Shown here one piece after another: positions 40,994-50,214 of a stretch of DNA of 64,000 nt. A program made the position numbers and the translations under genes. The notes beneath the pieces are model-generated. The model worked only from the letters and a program-made list of their open reading frames with translations. It did not search any database and was not told the origin of the DNA. The DNA is from Verrucomicrobiota bacterium (lineage in GTDB: Bacteria; Verrucomicrobiota; Verrucomicrobiia; Methylacidiphilales; UBA1321): assembly GCA_013285645.1 (NCBI GenBank), contig JABDHJ010000004.1, positions 61,802 to 125,801 of the forward strand, read 5' to 3'. The first letter of the stretch is position 1, and each line of letters begins with the position of its first letter.

Positions 40994-42934
40994 TCAGTAC
41001 AACGGCTTAAAAACCAATCGGTCGAGCAGGACGCCGGCTTTCGCGTTGCTAAACTTTACCGTGACATCATGCTCCTCGGTGACGAGAAAGTGGATGGTCT
41101 GCCACGGCACTGAAACGGACAGCTTCTGAGCCTCCCTTGTTTGCAGCATGGTTCTGTGCCCTTCGATTTCCAGCTTCACTCCGTCGGCCGTCGTCGGGGT
41201 TAGCAGCCATCCCTCGATTTCATAACCGCCTGGCGCCAGATGGACCTTGCCCTCGGCTGCCCCGTCGTCCGAGAACTTCACGACTTTGCCGCCGCTGGCG
41301 CCTTCCTGCGGTACCACCTCCGCGTTGGTCAGCGTCAAGTCCTCAGCCTCCAGCGTCACTGGAAGCCCCTTGGGTGTATTTGTGACCGGCGCGGACGTTG
41401 GAGGGGGGAGGCGCTTTTGCTTGAGCAGCCAGTCGAAAAGATCCGGTGTGTTATAGGCCTGAAGATAGGAATCTCTGCTGGCTTGGGGATAGGCCGTAAA
41501 GCGAATGTTGTCATTGCCATATCCACGTAACTCAATAATCAAGTCCTCGTAGGGTCTCGGACTATCCCCATTAAAGAACCAGATTGGTAGTTGAGCGAAG
41601 TTCGTCGGTCTGTCGCCCGTAAAGCTGCCACCGCCGATCGATACGATAGCCGCAAAGCGATCCGGAAAGTTCGTGGCGAGCGCCGTAGTGGCGGAGCCAC
41701 CTTCTTTTGCACCTATGACGTAAACTCTGTCCGGGTCCACGGAGTACTTTTCTGCCACCTCATCCAGCAGGCCCCCGAGCGTGTCCACCATGTAGGTGGT
41801 ATTCAAGTTGTTAAACTCCTTGTCCCACGGACATACCGGCGAGACGATGATGAACGGAAACTGCTTGCCCGCGGCTACCATTTTGGGCAACCCGTAGTCG
41901 GTGGCGGAGGCGCCGTGGGGGGGGATGTCAAGAACCACAGGCCACTTGACATTCTGTTTGCCGTAACCTGTCGGCAGGTAGACGTAATAGCTGCCCTCAA
42001 CTTTTCTGGTAACCGACCGATCATACTTCAAAGTCTGTAGTGGCAATAGGGGATCAGCGGCGACCCCGTTCGACGGAAAGACGATGGATGAATCCGACGG
42101 CACCAGCGGCTCGGGCACATCCTTGACCGGCGGTCCGCCTCGGCGTTGCGCGAGCATCCACTCGTAAACCTCCGGTGTGTTCCAGGCCTGTGGCCAGACG
42201 AAGTGGCCAGAGTTGGGATAGATCGTAAAGCGGACATTACTGCCTTGTTCCTTCAACGCCTTGACCATGGCGATATCCCCACCAATTCCGACCGCCTGGT
42301 CCTTGCCGCCGTGGAAGACCCAAAGCGGTACTTTAGCGATACTATCCGCGAAGCTTGGAATCTCGGAGCCACCCATTGGCATGACGGACGCAAAGCGATC
42401 CGGATAGGCAACCGCCATCGCCCATGCACCGAAGCCGCCCATGCTTATTCCCGTAACGCAAACCCGGTCCGGGTCTATGGCGTATTCTTCTTCCATCTCA
42501 TCGAGAAAAGCCCCGAGATCATCGGTGTCCCACCACGCGGGGTACGGAAGTTGTGGCGCGATGAGGATGAACGGATACTTCTCGACCATATGTTTGGGTA
42601 TGGGCAACCCATACTTGATCCAATTGCCGTGGCCATGGAGGTAAAGAACCACAGGCCACTTGACGTTCTGCTTTCCATAGTCCGTCGGCAGGTAGAGGAA
42701 GTAGTCTCCCGTAAATTTCCTGGTTATCTCCCGGTGGAACGTCTGGACTTGAGGAGCCGTGCTGTCCGCGGCAAGAGGGGCGCTTGCCGTTTGGTTTGAA
42801 GTATCAGTCGCGGAATTTGTAGATGCAATGGTATTTGTCGAGGCAGCCGGTTGCGGATCTTCCGCTCTCAGCATTGCGCATGGGACAATCCACAGTAGAA
42901 CGACGACCAGAACAATCATTGAACAATTTTTCAT
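40994..42934 (-). CDS. Exported protein with two tandem esterase domains and a C-terminal binding module
   Basis: A 646-residue protein with ribosome site ggag and signal peptide (MIVLVVVLLWIVPCAML). Domain 1 (about 65-270) is an alpha/beta hydrolase of the phospholipase/carboxylesterase type: VVLYLHGHGNW oxyanion region, nucleophile elbow GISMGGFGAW and the His in YPNSGHFVWPQAW. Domain 2 (about 305-510) repeats the fold, but the elbow reads GAKEGGSA with Lys in place of Ser. A beta-rich C-terminal module (about 525-646) resembles carbohydrate-binding modules. It is the last gene of the minus-strand polysaccharide operon. A role in removing acyl groups from polysaccharide is inferred. Confidence 0.85.
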   Translation of the reverse strand: MKNCSMIVLVVVLLWIVPCAMLRAEDPQPAASTNTIASTNSATDTSNQTASAPLAADSTAPQVQTFHREITRKFTGDYFLYLPTDYGKQNVKWPVVLYLHGHGNWIKYGLPIPKHMVEKYPFILIAPQLPYPAWWDTDDLGAFLDEMEEEYAIDPDRVCVTGISMGGFGAWAMAVAYPDRFASVMPMGGSEIPSFADSIAKVPLWVFHGGKDQAVGIGGDIAMVKALKEQGSNVRFTIYPNSGHFVWPQAWNTPEVYEWMLAQRRGGPPVKDVPEPLVPSDSSIVFPSNGVAADPLLPLQTLKYDRSVTRKVEGSYYVYLPTGYGKQNVKWPVVLDIPPHGASATDYGLPKMVAAGKQFPFIIVSPVCPWDKEFNNLNTTYMVDTLGGLLDEVAEKYSVDPDRVYVIGAKEGGSATTALATNFPDRFAAIVSIGGGSFTGDRPTNFAQLPIWFFNGDSPRPYEDLIIELRGYGNDNIRFTAYPQASRDSYLQAYNTPDLFDWLLKQKRLPPPTSAPVTNTPKGLPVTLEAEDLTLTNAEVVPQEGASGGKVVKFSDDGAAEGKVHLAPGGYEIEGWLLTPTTADGVKLEIEGHRTMLQTREAQKLSVSVPWQTIHFLVTEEHDVTVKFSNAKAGVLLDRLVFKPLY

Positions 42935-43084
42935 TTTCCGATTTCTCCTTCTCAGTGAATCGCTGCTGTTGGAATTAACTGGCAGATTAGCACCGGGCGG
43001 GCCGGTTTCGGTGTAGCCATCAACATCGAGGTAGGTGTAGAGATCTCGCTTACGAAGACCTGAATAGCGGGCGCACTGAGAAAC

Positions 43085-45424
43085 TCACTTTTGCGGCAGA
43101 AGCTTGGCAAGCATATCCCTCGTCACCTTGACATCCGGGCTGGTCACAGCCAAGTAGTTCACGTTAATGCCACGACTATTCATATTGGTCAGGCGAATCA
43201 CATTCTTTCCCTGTTTGAGCTTCAGCAGCAACGGCTGATTGGAAATCGGGTTTTGCGCAGTGAAGAGTCTCCAATCGTCCGTGTCACCGGACCAACCGCG
43301 AGTCGACGGGAAGACCATCGGCGCGTAAGGCTCCTGGACTTCACCATCGATCATGATTTGACGGTCGATTTGATCCATTGGGCTGCAATAGCAAAGGGTC
43401 AGACAATAGTATCCTTCAGTCGGCACATTGACGTTCCATTCGATCCAATGACCAAGTGTGTCCCAACCGTAAAGAACATTGCCGGCCGCTCCAATTTTGT
43501 CGGTGGCGATTTTGATATTTCCACCTCCTTCGGAGCTGAAGTCAGGTCCGGCGACCACGGCCACCGTGTTTGCCGGTGCTGGGTTGGCTTTAGCTTCAGC
43601 CTCGCAGACTGGGGTACGGGCGATGCACTTTTCGCGAGCCTCTGGCGATGTGGCGTCCTGCTCCATTTGCACTAATTTGGCGAGGACATCCGGCGGGGGA
43701 TACATCTGAGGGTATGCTTTGTGGATGGCGTCAACATGCTCGGCAAGCGCCGCCGGGTCGGGTTTGGGATTAGGTTCCCAGCGGATATGCCAGCCATCCG
43801 GTTTCTTTTCCCAGACGGCCTTGAAGTTCTGCCCGGACATTTCCTGTTCCGGCGCACTCTTGCGGAAAGCTTTCCACATGGCAGTCACGAAGGGATCAAA
43901 GGTATCGGTCTCCCACTGCGGTTGCAGATTAAGTCCCCGCGCTTCTTTGTAGTGTGGATCGTCATCGATCCATCGGTCATAGTAATCGAAGAAGGCGTCG
44001 TGCCCCCAGATTTTGATGCCCTTCATCAGACGCACGGAGAGAGCGGTGCCGAGACAGGCCTTGCCGCTGGAGCCGTAGGAGCGGTAATGCTCGGAGATCG
44101 TGTTGTCCCCCGTTCTCTGCTCGGGTGAGTGCTCCTCGTCGGAATCGATCAGGTGATCGTGCCAGACGATGCGCCAAAGGCCGGTCTGCCCGAACCAGCC
44201 CGTTCCGTAATAGGTCGTGACATCTTCATGGAAAGGTACCTGCTCGGGAAACTGCCGCAACTCCGGTTTGTCCAGCATCATGCTGGCGAAGAAGATCGGC
44301 CACTTGAGGCCGGACTGAGTCCAATCGCAACGATCTGCATCCCCTCCCGTGCCGGCCTTGAACGTTCCCGAGAGGTCGATTCCGCGCTGCACCAGTCCGA
44401 TGACCAGTTTTTTCTTTCGCTCCTTCGGTACATCCAGGTGCACCATCAGGCTGGCGATGGAAACCAACCGTGAATCCTCCCGGCCAAAGCAGGCGGTGGA
44501 GCTGTTGGGTTGATTCTGCTGGGGTTGCAAATAGTTGAGCACAGTATCAAAATTAGTTGCGCTATATTGATAGAGCCATACCGGTTTGAAATACCCTTCG
44601 AAGACCTCCCATGTTGCGACCTCATGACCGGCCGGAGACGGCGGAAAGTACGCATCGAGGTTGTCGAGTTTCAAGTTTAGGAGCAGGTCCCACTTGAGGT
44701 CGCCGGCCTGATAGATGGGCTTTTTCGTTCCCGTATAGGGTGGACGGAAGGCATCCGCAGGCGGTTCGCTCGCTAAGCAGGTCAGTACCACCGCCACCTG
44801 GAGAAGGGTTCGCTGGTACCTTTCCGATGGCCACATAATCTGGTGGCAAAAATTTTCCGGTACGGGATTCGCCTCGCTGATGGTGGAGATAAGCGTGCGA
44901 TTGGGATCCAGTTTGTAAGGGTAGGTGATGCTGCAGCTTGGATCATAGGTAGTGCTGCGGGAATCGTATCCCTGATGGGGACCGGGCTTCTCGATGACCA
45001 TCGAGCCGTTACGCATCCGATTGTCGTTGCCATTCTGGAGAAGTTCCAGGGGAACGAATCCCATGATGAAATTCATCGGTCCCTTGATATCCTTCACGCT
45101 ATCTTTAACTGCATCTTTGAAAGACATCTCGCCGGGCAAGGGCCCTTGGGTTGGTTCCGGAGTGACACTCACCACGGTTACCGGTCCGACCACCCACCAA
45201 TCGCCATTCACGAACTGCCCGGACTTCACGGGGTGGTCGAATTTCCACGTAATGCCGTTTTGTGAAACCTCACTGCGGTCCATGACCTCTACGAGCGGAT
45301 ACTTGGTGAGACTTTCCTGGGAGCCAGGACTTGTGTCAGCCGATTGCGCGTTCGTGATCGCTGCTATTGCTGCCACGCAAATAATGCTCATCCACTTCAA
45401 TTTTCCGGAAGATCTCGATTTCAT
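43085..45424 (-). CDS. Large exported protein with C-terminal carbohydrate-binding-like module
   Basis: A 779-residue protein starting MKSRSSGKLKWMSIICVAAI; starts at 45439 and 45505 are possible. It has a signal peptide ending near NAQSA. The N-terminal region holds GITWKFDHPVKSGQFVNGDWWVVGPVTV, a beta-sandwich-like stretch. The middle (about 250-550) is rich in His, Asp and Trp with a helical pattern, as in glycan lyases or hydrolases. The last 150 residues (DTLGHWIEWNVNVPTEGYYCLTLCY onward) look like a CBM6/CBM35-type beta sandwich. The catalytic class is not recognised. It lies 19 bases from the lyase gene in the same operon. Confidence 0.78.
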   Translation of the reverse strand: MKSRSSGKLKWMSIICVAAIAAITNAQSADTSPGSQESLTKYPLVEVMDRSEVSQNGITWKFDHPVKSGQFVNGDWWVVGPVTVVSVTPEPTQGPLPGEMSFKDAVKDSVKDIKGPMNFIMGFVPLELLQNGNDNRMRNGSMVIEKPGPHQGYDSRSTTYDPSCSITYPYKLDPNRTLISTISEANPVPENFCHQIMWPSERYQRTLLQVAVVLTCLASEPPADAFRPPYTGTKKPIYQAGDLKWDLLLNLKLDNLDAYFPPSPAGHEVATWEVFEGYFKPVWLYQYSATNFDTVLNYLQPQQNQPNSSTACFGREDSRLVSIASLMVHLDVPKERKKKLVIGLVQRGIDLSGTFKAGTGGDADRCDWTQSGLKWPIFFASMMLDKPELRQFPEQVPFHEDVTTYYGTGWFGQTGLWRIVWHDHLIDSDEEHSPEQRTGDNTISEHYRSYGSSGKACLGTALSVRLMKGIKIWGHDAFFDYYDRWIDDDPHYKEARGLNLQPQWETDTFDPFVTAMWKAFRKSAPEQEMSGQNFKAVWEKKPDGWHIRWEPNPKPDPAALAEHVDAIHKAYPQMYPPPDVLAKLVQMEQDATSPEAREKCIARTPVCEAEAKANPAPANTVAVVAGPDFSSEGGGNIKIATDKIGAAGNVLYGWDTLGHWIEWNVNVPTEGYYCLTLCYCSPMDQIDRQIMIDGEVQEPYAPMVFPSTRGWSGDTDDWRLFTAQNPISNQPLLLKLKQGKNVIRLTNMNSRGINVNYLAVTSPDVKVTRDMLAKLLPQK

Positions 45425-45443
45425 AATTGTTCGTATCATTAGG

Positions 45444-48224
45444 TCATGACTGAGATTGCTTGGCAGCAAAACCAACCTTTGAATTGGCTTTGAGATCCAA
45501 GCCAAAAGTCTGCAGGCCGGAGCTCTTTACCGTTGCGGCATCGGTTTGTTTTCCGGTTTCATCCAGAACGTAAGCCTTCAGGCCAGTCAACGCCGGAAGC
45601 GTCACCGTCACCGTGGCGTCGGTCGGCGAGGGATTGCCCACGATGTAACTGCCGTCGACCATTTTCTCCACGTAGGCCAGTCCCGGTGTGCTTCTGGCAA
45701 TGGAACCGCCGGGAACCGCGAGCGTGGTGCCGCCGCCGAGATATAGAGCCTTCACGTTGGCGCCGTCCATTTGGGCGAAGGCCTGCTGGGCATCGGTGGC
45801 CAGCGACGTCGACGTCTTGTACGAGCCGGGCCGGTAAGCGGCGAAGCATTGGTCGGTCCCTTTGGCCGTTTGCACCTGGAGTAGACCATAGCCCGCGTCC
45901 AATCCCCCTTCCTGAGTTGCACCCTTGATATATCCGCCCGTGTCGCCGGACAAATCCATCACAGTCCCGTAAAGCGTCTTGGTATCCGTGCGCCGCACCA
46001 GGATCGTCGGCGGCGTTTCCGAGTGTCCGTTGTAGTGTCCGTCAGCGAAAATGACATCGGTCTGTTTCGTGCCATCGGCCGCAGTCCAGAACGGCAGTTG
46101 TTTATCCTTGAACGTGACTGTCGCCGACCAAGGCTGGTCGGTCGTTGCGTGACGGATATTCGTCAGGGAATTGTAGCCAATGGGCACCGGATCCGGGAAC
46201 GTCATCGGCGACATGGTTAGTGTCGTATCTACCGTGCCCAGAAGATGCCAGATCAGGTCGAAGGTGTGCTGGCCGGCGGAAAATCCGCCATATAGATCGG
46301 CCATGTAGCGCGAAGTCAGGAAGAGGGACCGGTCCATCGTGGTGCCCGGACATTCGGTGCTGGAATAGGCGCGCTGCATTCCCATGGTCGCGGCCGGTGC
46401 ATAGACCAGTTGCGGCGTCGTTGGCGGCGGCTTCCCAAAGCACTTCCAGAAGGCATCCAACTTGTACTGATCGCTGTTGCTAAGCTGGCTTACCTGATCG
46501 ACCACCATGAGGCAGTTGGCCGCGGACGTTTCGTACCAGTTGGCGTTAAGGGGATCGCCATAGGGGAAAATATCGCCGGAAAGCGGCATCAGGAGGCCGT
46601 TGAAGGAATACAAATCGATTGCCAGCTTGGTCGGGTGATCGTGTCCCTGCCAGGAATTGCCGAACAACATCAACAGACTGTTGGTGTGCCCCTCGTCCGC
46701 AACGCGGAGATAACCCATGCCCGATTGGTAGAAATTCGCATTCTGGATCGGTACGTTTGTCTGGGATGCCGGGACCGATCCCGGATCGGGTACATTGTCC
46801 TTGACCAGCGGTAAGCCGGCGTGAATCGACATGAGCAGGTGCTCGGACCCATTCCAGATGATCGGCAGGTATTGCGGATTTTGATAACGCTGGTAGCCGA
46901 GATAGAAGGGGACTGAGGTCTCGCCATTGCACCAGCCCCTTTTGTCGAGCAGGGAAAAGCCCCCGGAATCGCCGATGACCGGCATGGGCAGACTGGGATC
47001 ACCGGGGTAGGCCTCCAGCAAAGCCGAGTCGATCAGCCGCTTCAATACCCCGTTGCGATAGCTGTATAAATCGACGCCATGATGCCACTGCATCTCGGCG
47101 GTATCGAACAATCCCGCTCCGGCAATGCCGAAGGTATAACTCGGGCTTCCCTCGGTCCAAAGACCATCGTCATGAATGCACCCGGGACTGAAGTGAACCC
47201 CCATCAAGCCGCCGGGAGGCTCGAGATCCGGAGAGATAGCCGGGAAGTTCTGGAGGCCCAAATCCTTCTCGGAATCGGGTCCGATGCCTTCTGTAAAAAC
47301 CGGTTTCAATTTACTTTTGGTATGCCCGTACAAGGCAAAATTAACGATTTCCGGGTCGTCCGTGGCGTAACCAGCCATCAGCACCGCCGCCGCGCAAATG
47401 ACCGAGCGGTTGTTATCCTGGCTCAGATAGTCCAGCCGACCGTAGGCCTCGACAAAATACGGGGTGAGCATCGGGAGGAAAAAATTATCGTGAATATTGG
47501 TCCGGTCCTCCTTGGTCAGGCTCGGCAGGTTGCTGATCTGGTCGTAGGCCAAGGCGAAATTCGCCAAGTCACCGCCGTCGCATAGGAATTGAAAGCTAAG
47601 CCGCCCGTCGGCCGCGCTACGCCACGAAGCCTTGGGATTTCGCCCCCAATAGGGAAAGTTCGCGGCATACGCCAGGAACATCTGGCGGCAATACTCCGCG
47701 TACTTCTCTTCCCCGGTCAGTAGGTAGACAAGCGCCAACTGGGACATGTCGCAGCAGTTTTGGATGCCGTTAATGTTGAGATCTCCATGAGGGGCCTCTT
47801 CCTTCGGAAAATCCTGGGGCCACATCCATTTTCCATCAGGTCCCTTGTGACACAACGGCACGTTTAGGGGCTGGGTGAGGCGTTTGTCCATGTTCGCCTT
47901 TAGGCTGGCCAGCTCCTTCTGCAGGTTCGTGTCGGTCTTGAGCAACTCCTTGACACGATCAACTTCCTTCTGGTCCCACAGCGTGCAGGGGTGACCCTGG
48001 GCCATGTAAGGTTGACCCTGCACCGTCACCTTCGCATTTGGGTCATTCACGGTCCCCGCTGTCGGGGCGATGTTATCGGGCGAAATCACCGGCGCATAGC
48101 CGTCGAGCGTCGGTGAGGTACCGTTCTTGTTGGCATTCGACGCATCGTCCGCCGTCGCCCTCAAAGCTCCAATTATTGCGATTAGAATTACAACTAAGAG
48201 GTGTCCGTGGAAATGGTTTTTCAT
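45444..48224 (-). CDS. Exported polysaccharide lyase (alginate lyase/heparinase II-III type)
   Basis: A 926-residue protein starting MKNHFHGHLLVVIL; a TTG upstream at 48281 is less likely. It has a signal peptide. An alpha-toroid first half shows LNINGIQNCCDMSQLALVYLLTGEEKYAEYC and CIHDDGLWTEGSPSYTFGIAGAGL (Tyr and His of the lyase groove). A heparinase II/III-like beta domain contains MLFGNSWQGHDHPTKLAIDLYSF. Such enzymes cleave uronate-containing polysaccharides by beta-elimination. It is preceded by a GntR gene of the hexuronate-regulator type and followed by two more exported carbohydrate proteins, consistent with uptake of an acidic polysaccharide. Confidence 0.88.
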   Translation of the reverse strand: MKNHFHGHLLVVILIAIIGALRATADDASNANKNGTSPTLDGYAPVISPDNIAPTAGTVNDPNAKVTVQGQPYMAQGHPCTLWDQKEVDRVKELLKTDTNLQKELASLKANMDKRLTQPLNVPLCHKGPDGKWMWPQDFPKEEAPHGDLNINGIQNCCDMSQLALVYLLTGEEKYAEYCRQMFLAYAANFPYWGRNPKASWRSAADGRLSFQFLCDGGDLANFALAYDQISNLPSLTKEDRTNIHDNFFLPMLTPYFVEAYGRLDYLSQDNNRSVICAAAVLMAGYATDDPEIVNFALYGHTKSKLKPVFTEGIGPDSEKDLGLQNFPAISPDLEPPGGLMGVHFSPGCIHDDGLWTEGSPSYTFGIAGAGLFDTAEMQWHHGVDLYSYRNGVLKRLIDSALLEAYPGDPSLPMPVIGDSGGFSLLDKRGWCNGETSVPFYLGYQRYQNPQYLPIIWNGSEHLLMSIHAGLPLVKDNVPDPGSVPASQTNVPIQNANFYQSGMGYLRVADEGHTNSLLMLFGNSWQGHDHPTKLAIDLYSFNGLLMPLSGDIFPYGDPLNANWYETSAANCLMVVDQVSQLSNSDQYKLDAFWKCFGKPPPTTPQLVYAPAATMGMQRAYSSTECPGTTMDRSLFLTSRYMADLYGGFSAGQHTFDLIWHLLGTVDTTLTMSPMTFPDPVPIGYNSLTNIRHATTDQPWSATVTFKDKQLPFWTAADGTKQTDVIFADGHYNGHSETPPTILVRRTDTKTLYGTVMDLSGDTGGYIKGATQEGGLDAGYGLLQVQTAKGTDQCFAAYRPGSYKTSTSLATDAQQAFAQMDGANVKALYLGGGTTLAVPGGSIARSTPGLAYVEKMVDGSYIVGNPSPTDATVTVTLPALTGLKAYVLDETGKQTDAATVKSSGLQTFGLDLKANSKVGFAAKQSQS

Positions 48225-48259
48225 AAAAGGAAGTTCAACCGACGAGGCCAAGCAACTCG

Positions 48260-48952
48260 TTATCGTTCTATATGCTCCCAATTCATCGTAAGGATATGCT
48301 CACGGAGAAGTTTTTCCGCTTGGATCGTCCTTTGCTTGCGAATGGCCTCGATAATCTTTTGATGCTGTTGCACGGCTCTTTCTCTATTCTCACTCGTCAT
48401 CGAAGCGTAAAAGACCATGCGGCAAAGCTGCACTTTCACATCCAACCGACGCAGTGTTTCAGCCAGGTGCAGGTTTCCGGAAAATTCCGCCAGCAGCAGG
48501 TGAAACTGGCTGTCGGCACGAAATATCTCAATACGACTGCCATTCCGCAGCTTGGTCTCGCAGGCAGTCGCGGCACGAACGAGTGCTTCTATTTCGTCCG
48601 CACCCATTCGCGCCATCGCCAGTCGAAGTGCGAAGCACTCCAATTCTGCCCGCAGCAGAGTGATCTGGTTCAGGTCCTGCTCGTCGAATGATGCCACTTC
48701 CAGTCCGCATCGGGGACGCACGACCAGCACCCCCATTTCTGCCAACCGGCGCACCGCCTCGCGGACAGGAGTGCGGCTGACGCCAAAATCGACCGCTATC
48801 TGGTCCTCTGTCACTCCGCTACCGTGTTTCAACCGACCTTCGAGGACTGCAGTGAACACGTGCTCGACCAAACGATCCACTAATCCGGGATGACGGATCT
48901 CAGCCGAGGAAGTCGAAAAGCTAGGTTTGCCTCGTCGGATCGCTGACTGCAT
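48260..48952 (-). CDS. GntR/FadR-type transcriptional regulator
   Basis: A 230-residue protein with the winged-helix domain VTEDQIAVDFGVSRTPVREAVRRLAEMGVLVVRPRCG near residues 48-84. A C-terminal FCD effector domain follows, with the metal/ligand-binding pattern RADSQFHLLLAEFSGN and a final HQKIIEAIRKQ...LREHILTM. It heads the polysaccharide operon and lies 35 bases before the lyase gene. The palindrome TTGTATACAA is 20 bases upstream of its start, a form bound by GntR-family hexuronate regulators such as UxuR/ExuR. The effector is probably a sugar acid released by the lyase. Confidence 0.92.
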   Translation of the reverse strand: MQSAIRRGKPSFSTSSAEIRHPGLVDRLVEHVFTAVLEGRLKHGSGVTEDQIAVDFGVSRTPVREAVRRLAEMGVLVVRPRCGLEVASFDEQDLNQITLLRAELECFALRLAMARMGADEIEALVRAATACETKLRNGSRIEIFRADSQFHLLLAEFSGNLHLAETLRRLDVKVQLCRMVFYASMTSENRERAVQQHQKIIEAIRKQRTIQAEKLLREHILTMNWEHIER

Positions 48953-48971
48953 CGATATGGAATATAGTATA

Positions 48972-48981
48972 TTGTATACAA
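48972..48981. promoter_or_regulatory. Palindromic GntR operator TTGTATACAA
   Basis: A perfect ten-base palindrome in an AT-rich stretch 20 bases upstream of the GntR start. The overlapping gaatatagtatattgtatac also suits a promoter. Autoregulation and control of the downstream lyase operon are inferred from the match to known FadR-subfamily sites. Confidence 0.7.
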
Positions 48982-49179
48982 AACAAGAAGATTATTTGCG
49001 TAAAAGCTCGATCCATGAATCAGCCACATATAGCTAGGCCGAGATGTACTTAGGAACCGACAATTTTCAATCGCATAATTCGCATCAACGATGCGATGGG
49101 AACCATCCATGCCAAAAACTGTTACCTCAAATGAGCGGTCTCCGCCTCTCATGGCGGAAATGTTCGGTTTTTTTGGGTG

Positions 49180-49320
49180 ATGGGTTTGATATTCGTACTG
49201 CAGCCGTTACCGGCAGCCGATCTCTTGAGAAGCAATTTTGATAATGCTACCGCAGATGATAATCCTTGGGCGGGGGTAACCTTGGGCAATGGCAAGAATG
49301 GCCCTTTTGAGAGATGGTGA
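49180..49320 (+). pseudogene. Start of a truncated exported-protein gene
   Basis: A 46-residue frame with an export signal (MGLIFVLQPLPAADLL) and then RSNFDNATADDNPWAGVTLGN, which looks like the first residues of a mature exported Verrucomicrobia protein; it stops soon after. It is divergent from the GntR gene and close to the repeated tRNA end. It is probably the remnant of a gene cut during insertion or deletion. Confidence 0.45.
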
Positions 49321-49430
49321 CAGGGTGGGTCAAGCTGTGAGAATGAGGGTCAAATCGGAGGCCGAGCTACTTTGTGAAGTTCCTTGTGAAGATGCTTCGG
49401 TAAGTTGATGTGGCTCCAATTCCGGTTCGG

Positions 49431-49453
49431 AGGTTCGAATCCTGTTCTGCCCA
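49431..49453. other. Putative second attachment site, tRNA-Tyr 3' end copy
   Basis: An exact, same-orientation copy of the 23 bases at the 3' end of tRNA-Tyr (36191-36213). The bases before it do not rebuild a full tRNA. The two copies bracket 13.2 kb. The copy is flanked at 49454-49470 by a ccctctatcagaggg hairpin. Confidence 0.65.
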
Positions 49454-49660
49454 CCCCCTCTATCAGAGGGAAAATGAGAGCTAAAAGCGGCTCTCATTGA
49501 TTTTAGGTCGAAATGCCCCAAAGCGAATAAAAGTACATAAAAGGGTACTTTTATTGGTACTCGTTTGGCAGTCGAGGCTTTAAAATCACATTTGAATGGC
49601 TTGAGCAGCAATTAAGGCGTAGAAAACGATTAATGCCTCACGGTGAACTAAAGGACTCGA

Positions 49661-49888
49661 ATGGCCAATACAACTAAAGTAGGGGACAAATTTAAGCCGG
49701 GGGACAAGGTTCAACGGTCTGGCATTTACAAGGTTCTTCATGATGAAACGCATACCGAGAATCACGAAGTGACCTGCGTGTTTGGAAAAACATTTCCACC
49801 CTGTCGAGACTGTGGAAGCGGTGTCCAGTTTGAGCTAGTTAGAGTGGCTCAGCACATCGAGTCGAATGAGTATTTCTCAGGAAAATAA
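49661..49888 (+). CDS. Small protein with CxxC zinc-type motif
   Basis: A 75-residue protein with ribosome site aagga. It has the pattern KPGDKVQRSGIYKVLHD, then HTENHEVTCVFGKTFPPC and RDCGSGVQFELV. Cys and His residues (HEVTC...PPCRDCG) probably bind zinc. Small proteins with the same KPGD.V..SGIY.V.HD...HEVTC...FPPC..CG order are widespread in bacteria and uncharacterised. It is the first gene of a tight four-gene run with the next gene starting two bases later. Confidence 0.78.
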   Translation: MANTTKVGDKFKPGDKVQRSGIYKVLHDETHTENHEVTCVFGKTFPPCRDCGSGVQFELVRVAQHIESNEYFSGK

Positions 49889-49890
49889 CC

Positions 49891-50214
49891 GTGGAACTGC
49901 GCCAGTTCATTTCCGCCACTCTTCTCGATATAGTGGGTGCCGTTCAAGACGCCCAAGAAAAGGTCGGGCACGATACCATCGTTCCGAATGTTGTGCGCAA
50001 CTTTAAGAGTGTTGAAACGGGAATCAGTGACCTTCAGTCTATTGATTTTGAGGTAACGGTAAGTGCCGATCAACGCTCCGGAACGGAGACAAAAATCAAT
50101 GTGGTAGCGGCATTCTTGGGCGGATCGACCAAGGCGGACAGCGATAAAGCAGGAGGCCATGCGGCAACGCTAAAATTCAAAATACCCATCCGCCTACCCC
50201 AAAAAGCACAATGA
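49891..50214 (+). CDS. Trypco2-like small protein
   Basis: A 107-residue protein with GTG start and ribosome site aggaaa. An N-terminal helix (LRQFISATLLDIVGAVQDAQEKVG) leads to IDFEVTVSADQR, then INVVAAFLGGSTKADSDKAG and ATLKFKIPIRLP. This helix plus strand-strand-strand order resembles the 'trypsin-co-occurring domain 2' described by Aravind and colleagues in bacterial conflict systems. The match is by eye and tentative. It overlaps the following gene by four bases. Confidence 0.65.
   Translation: MELRQFISATLLDIVGAVQDAQEKVGHDTIVPNVVRNFKSVETGISDLQSIDFEVTVSADQRSGTETKINVVAAFLGGSTKADSDKAGGHAATLKFKIPIRLPQKAQ

Noticed and set aside
48880..49152. 90-residue minus-strand frame upstream of GntR
   Set aside because: It overlaps the GntR start and its operator and has an implausible composition.
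49330..49611. Minus-strand frame across the second att copy
   Set aside because: Part of it is only the reverse translation of the tRNA-end repeat; no recognisable protein family.
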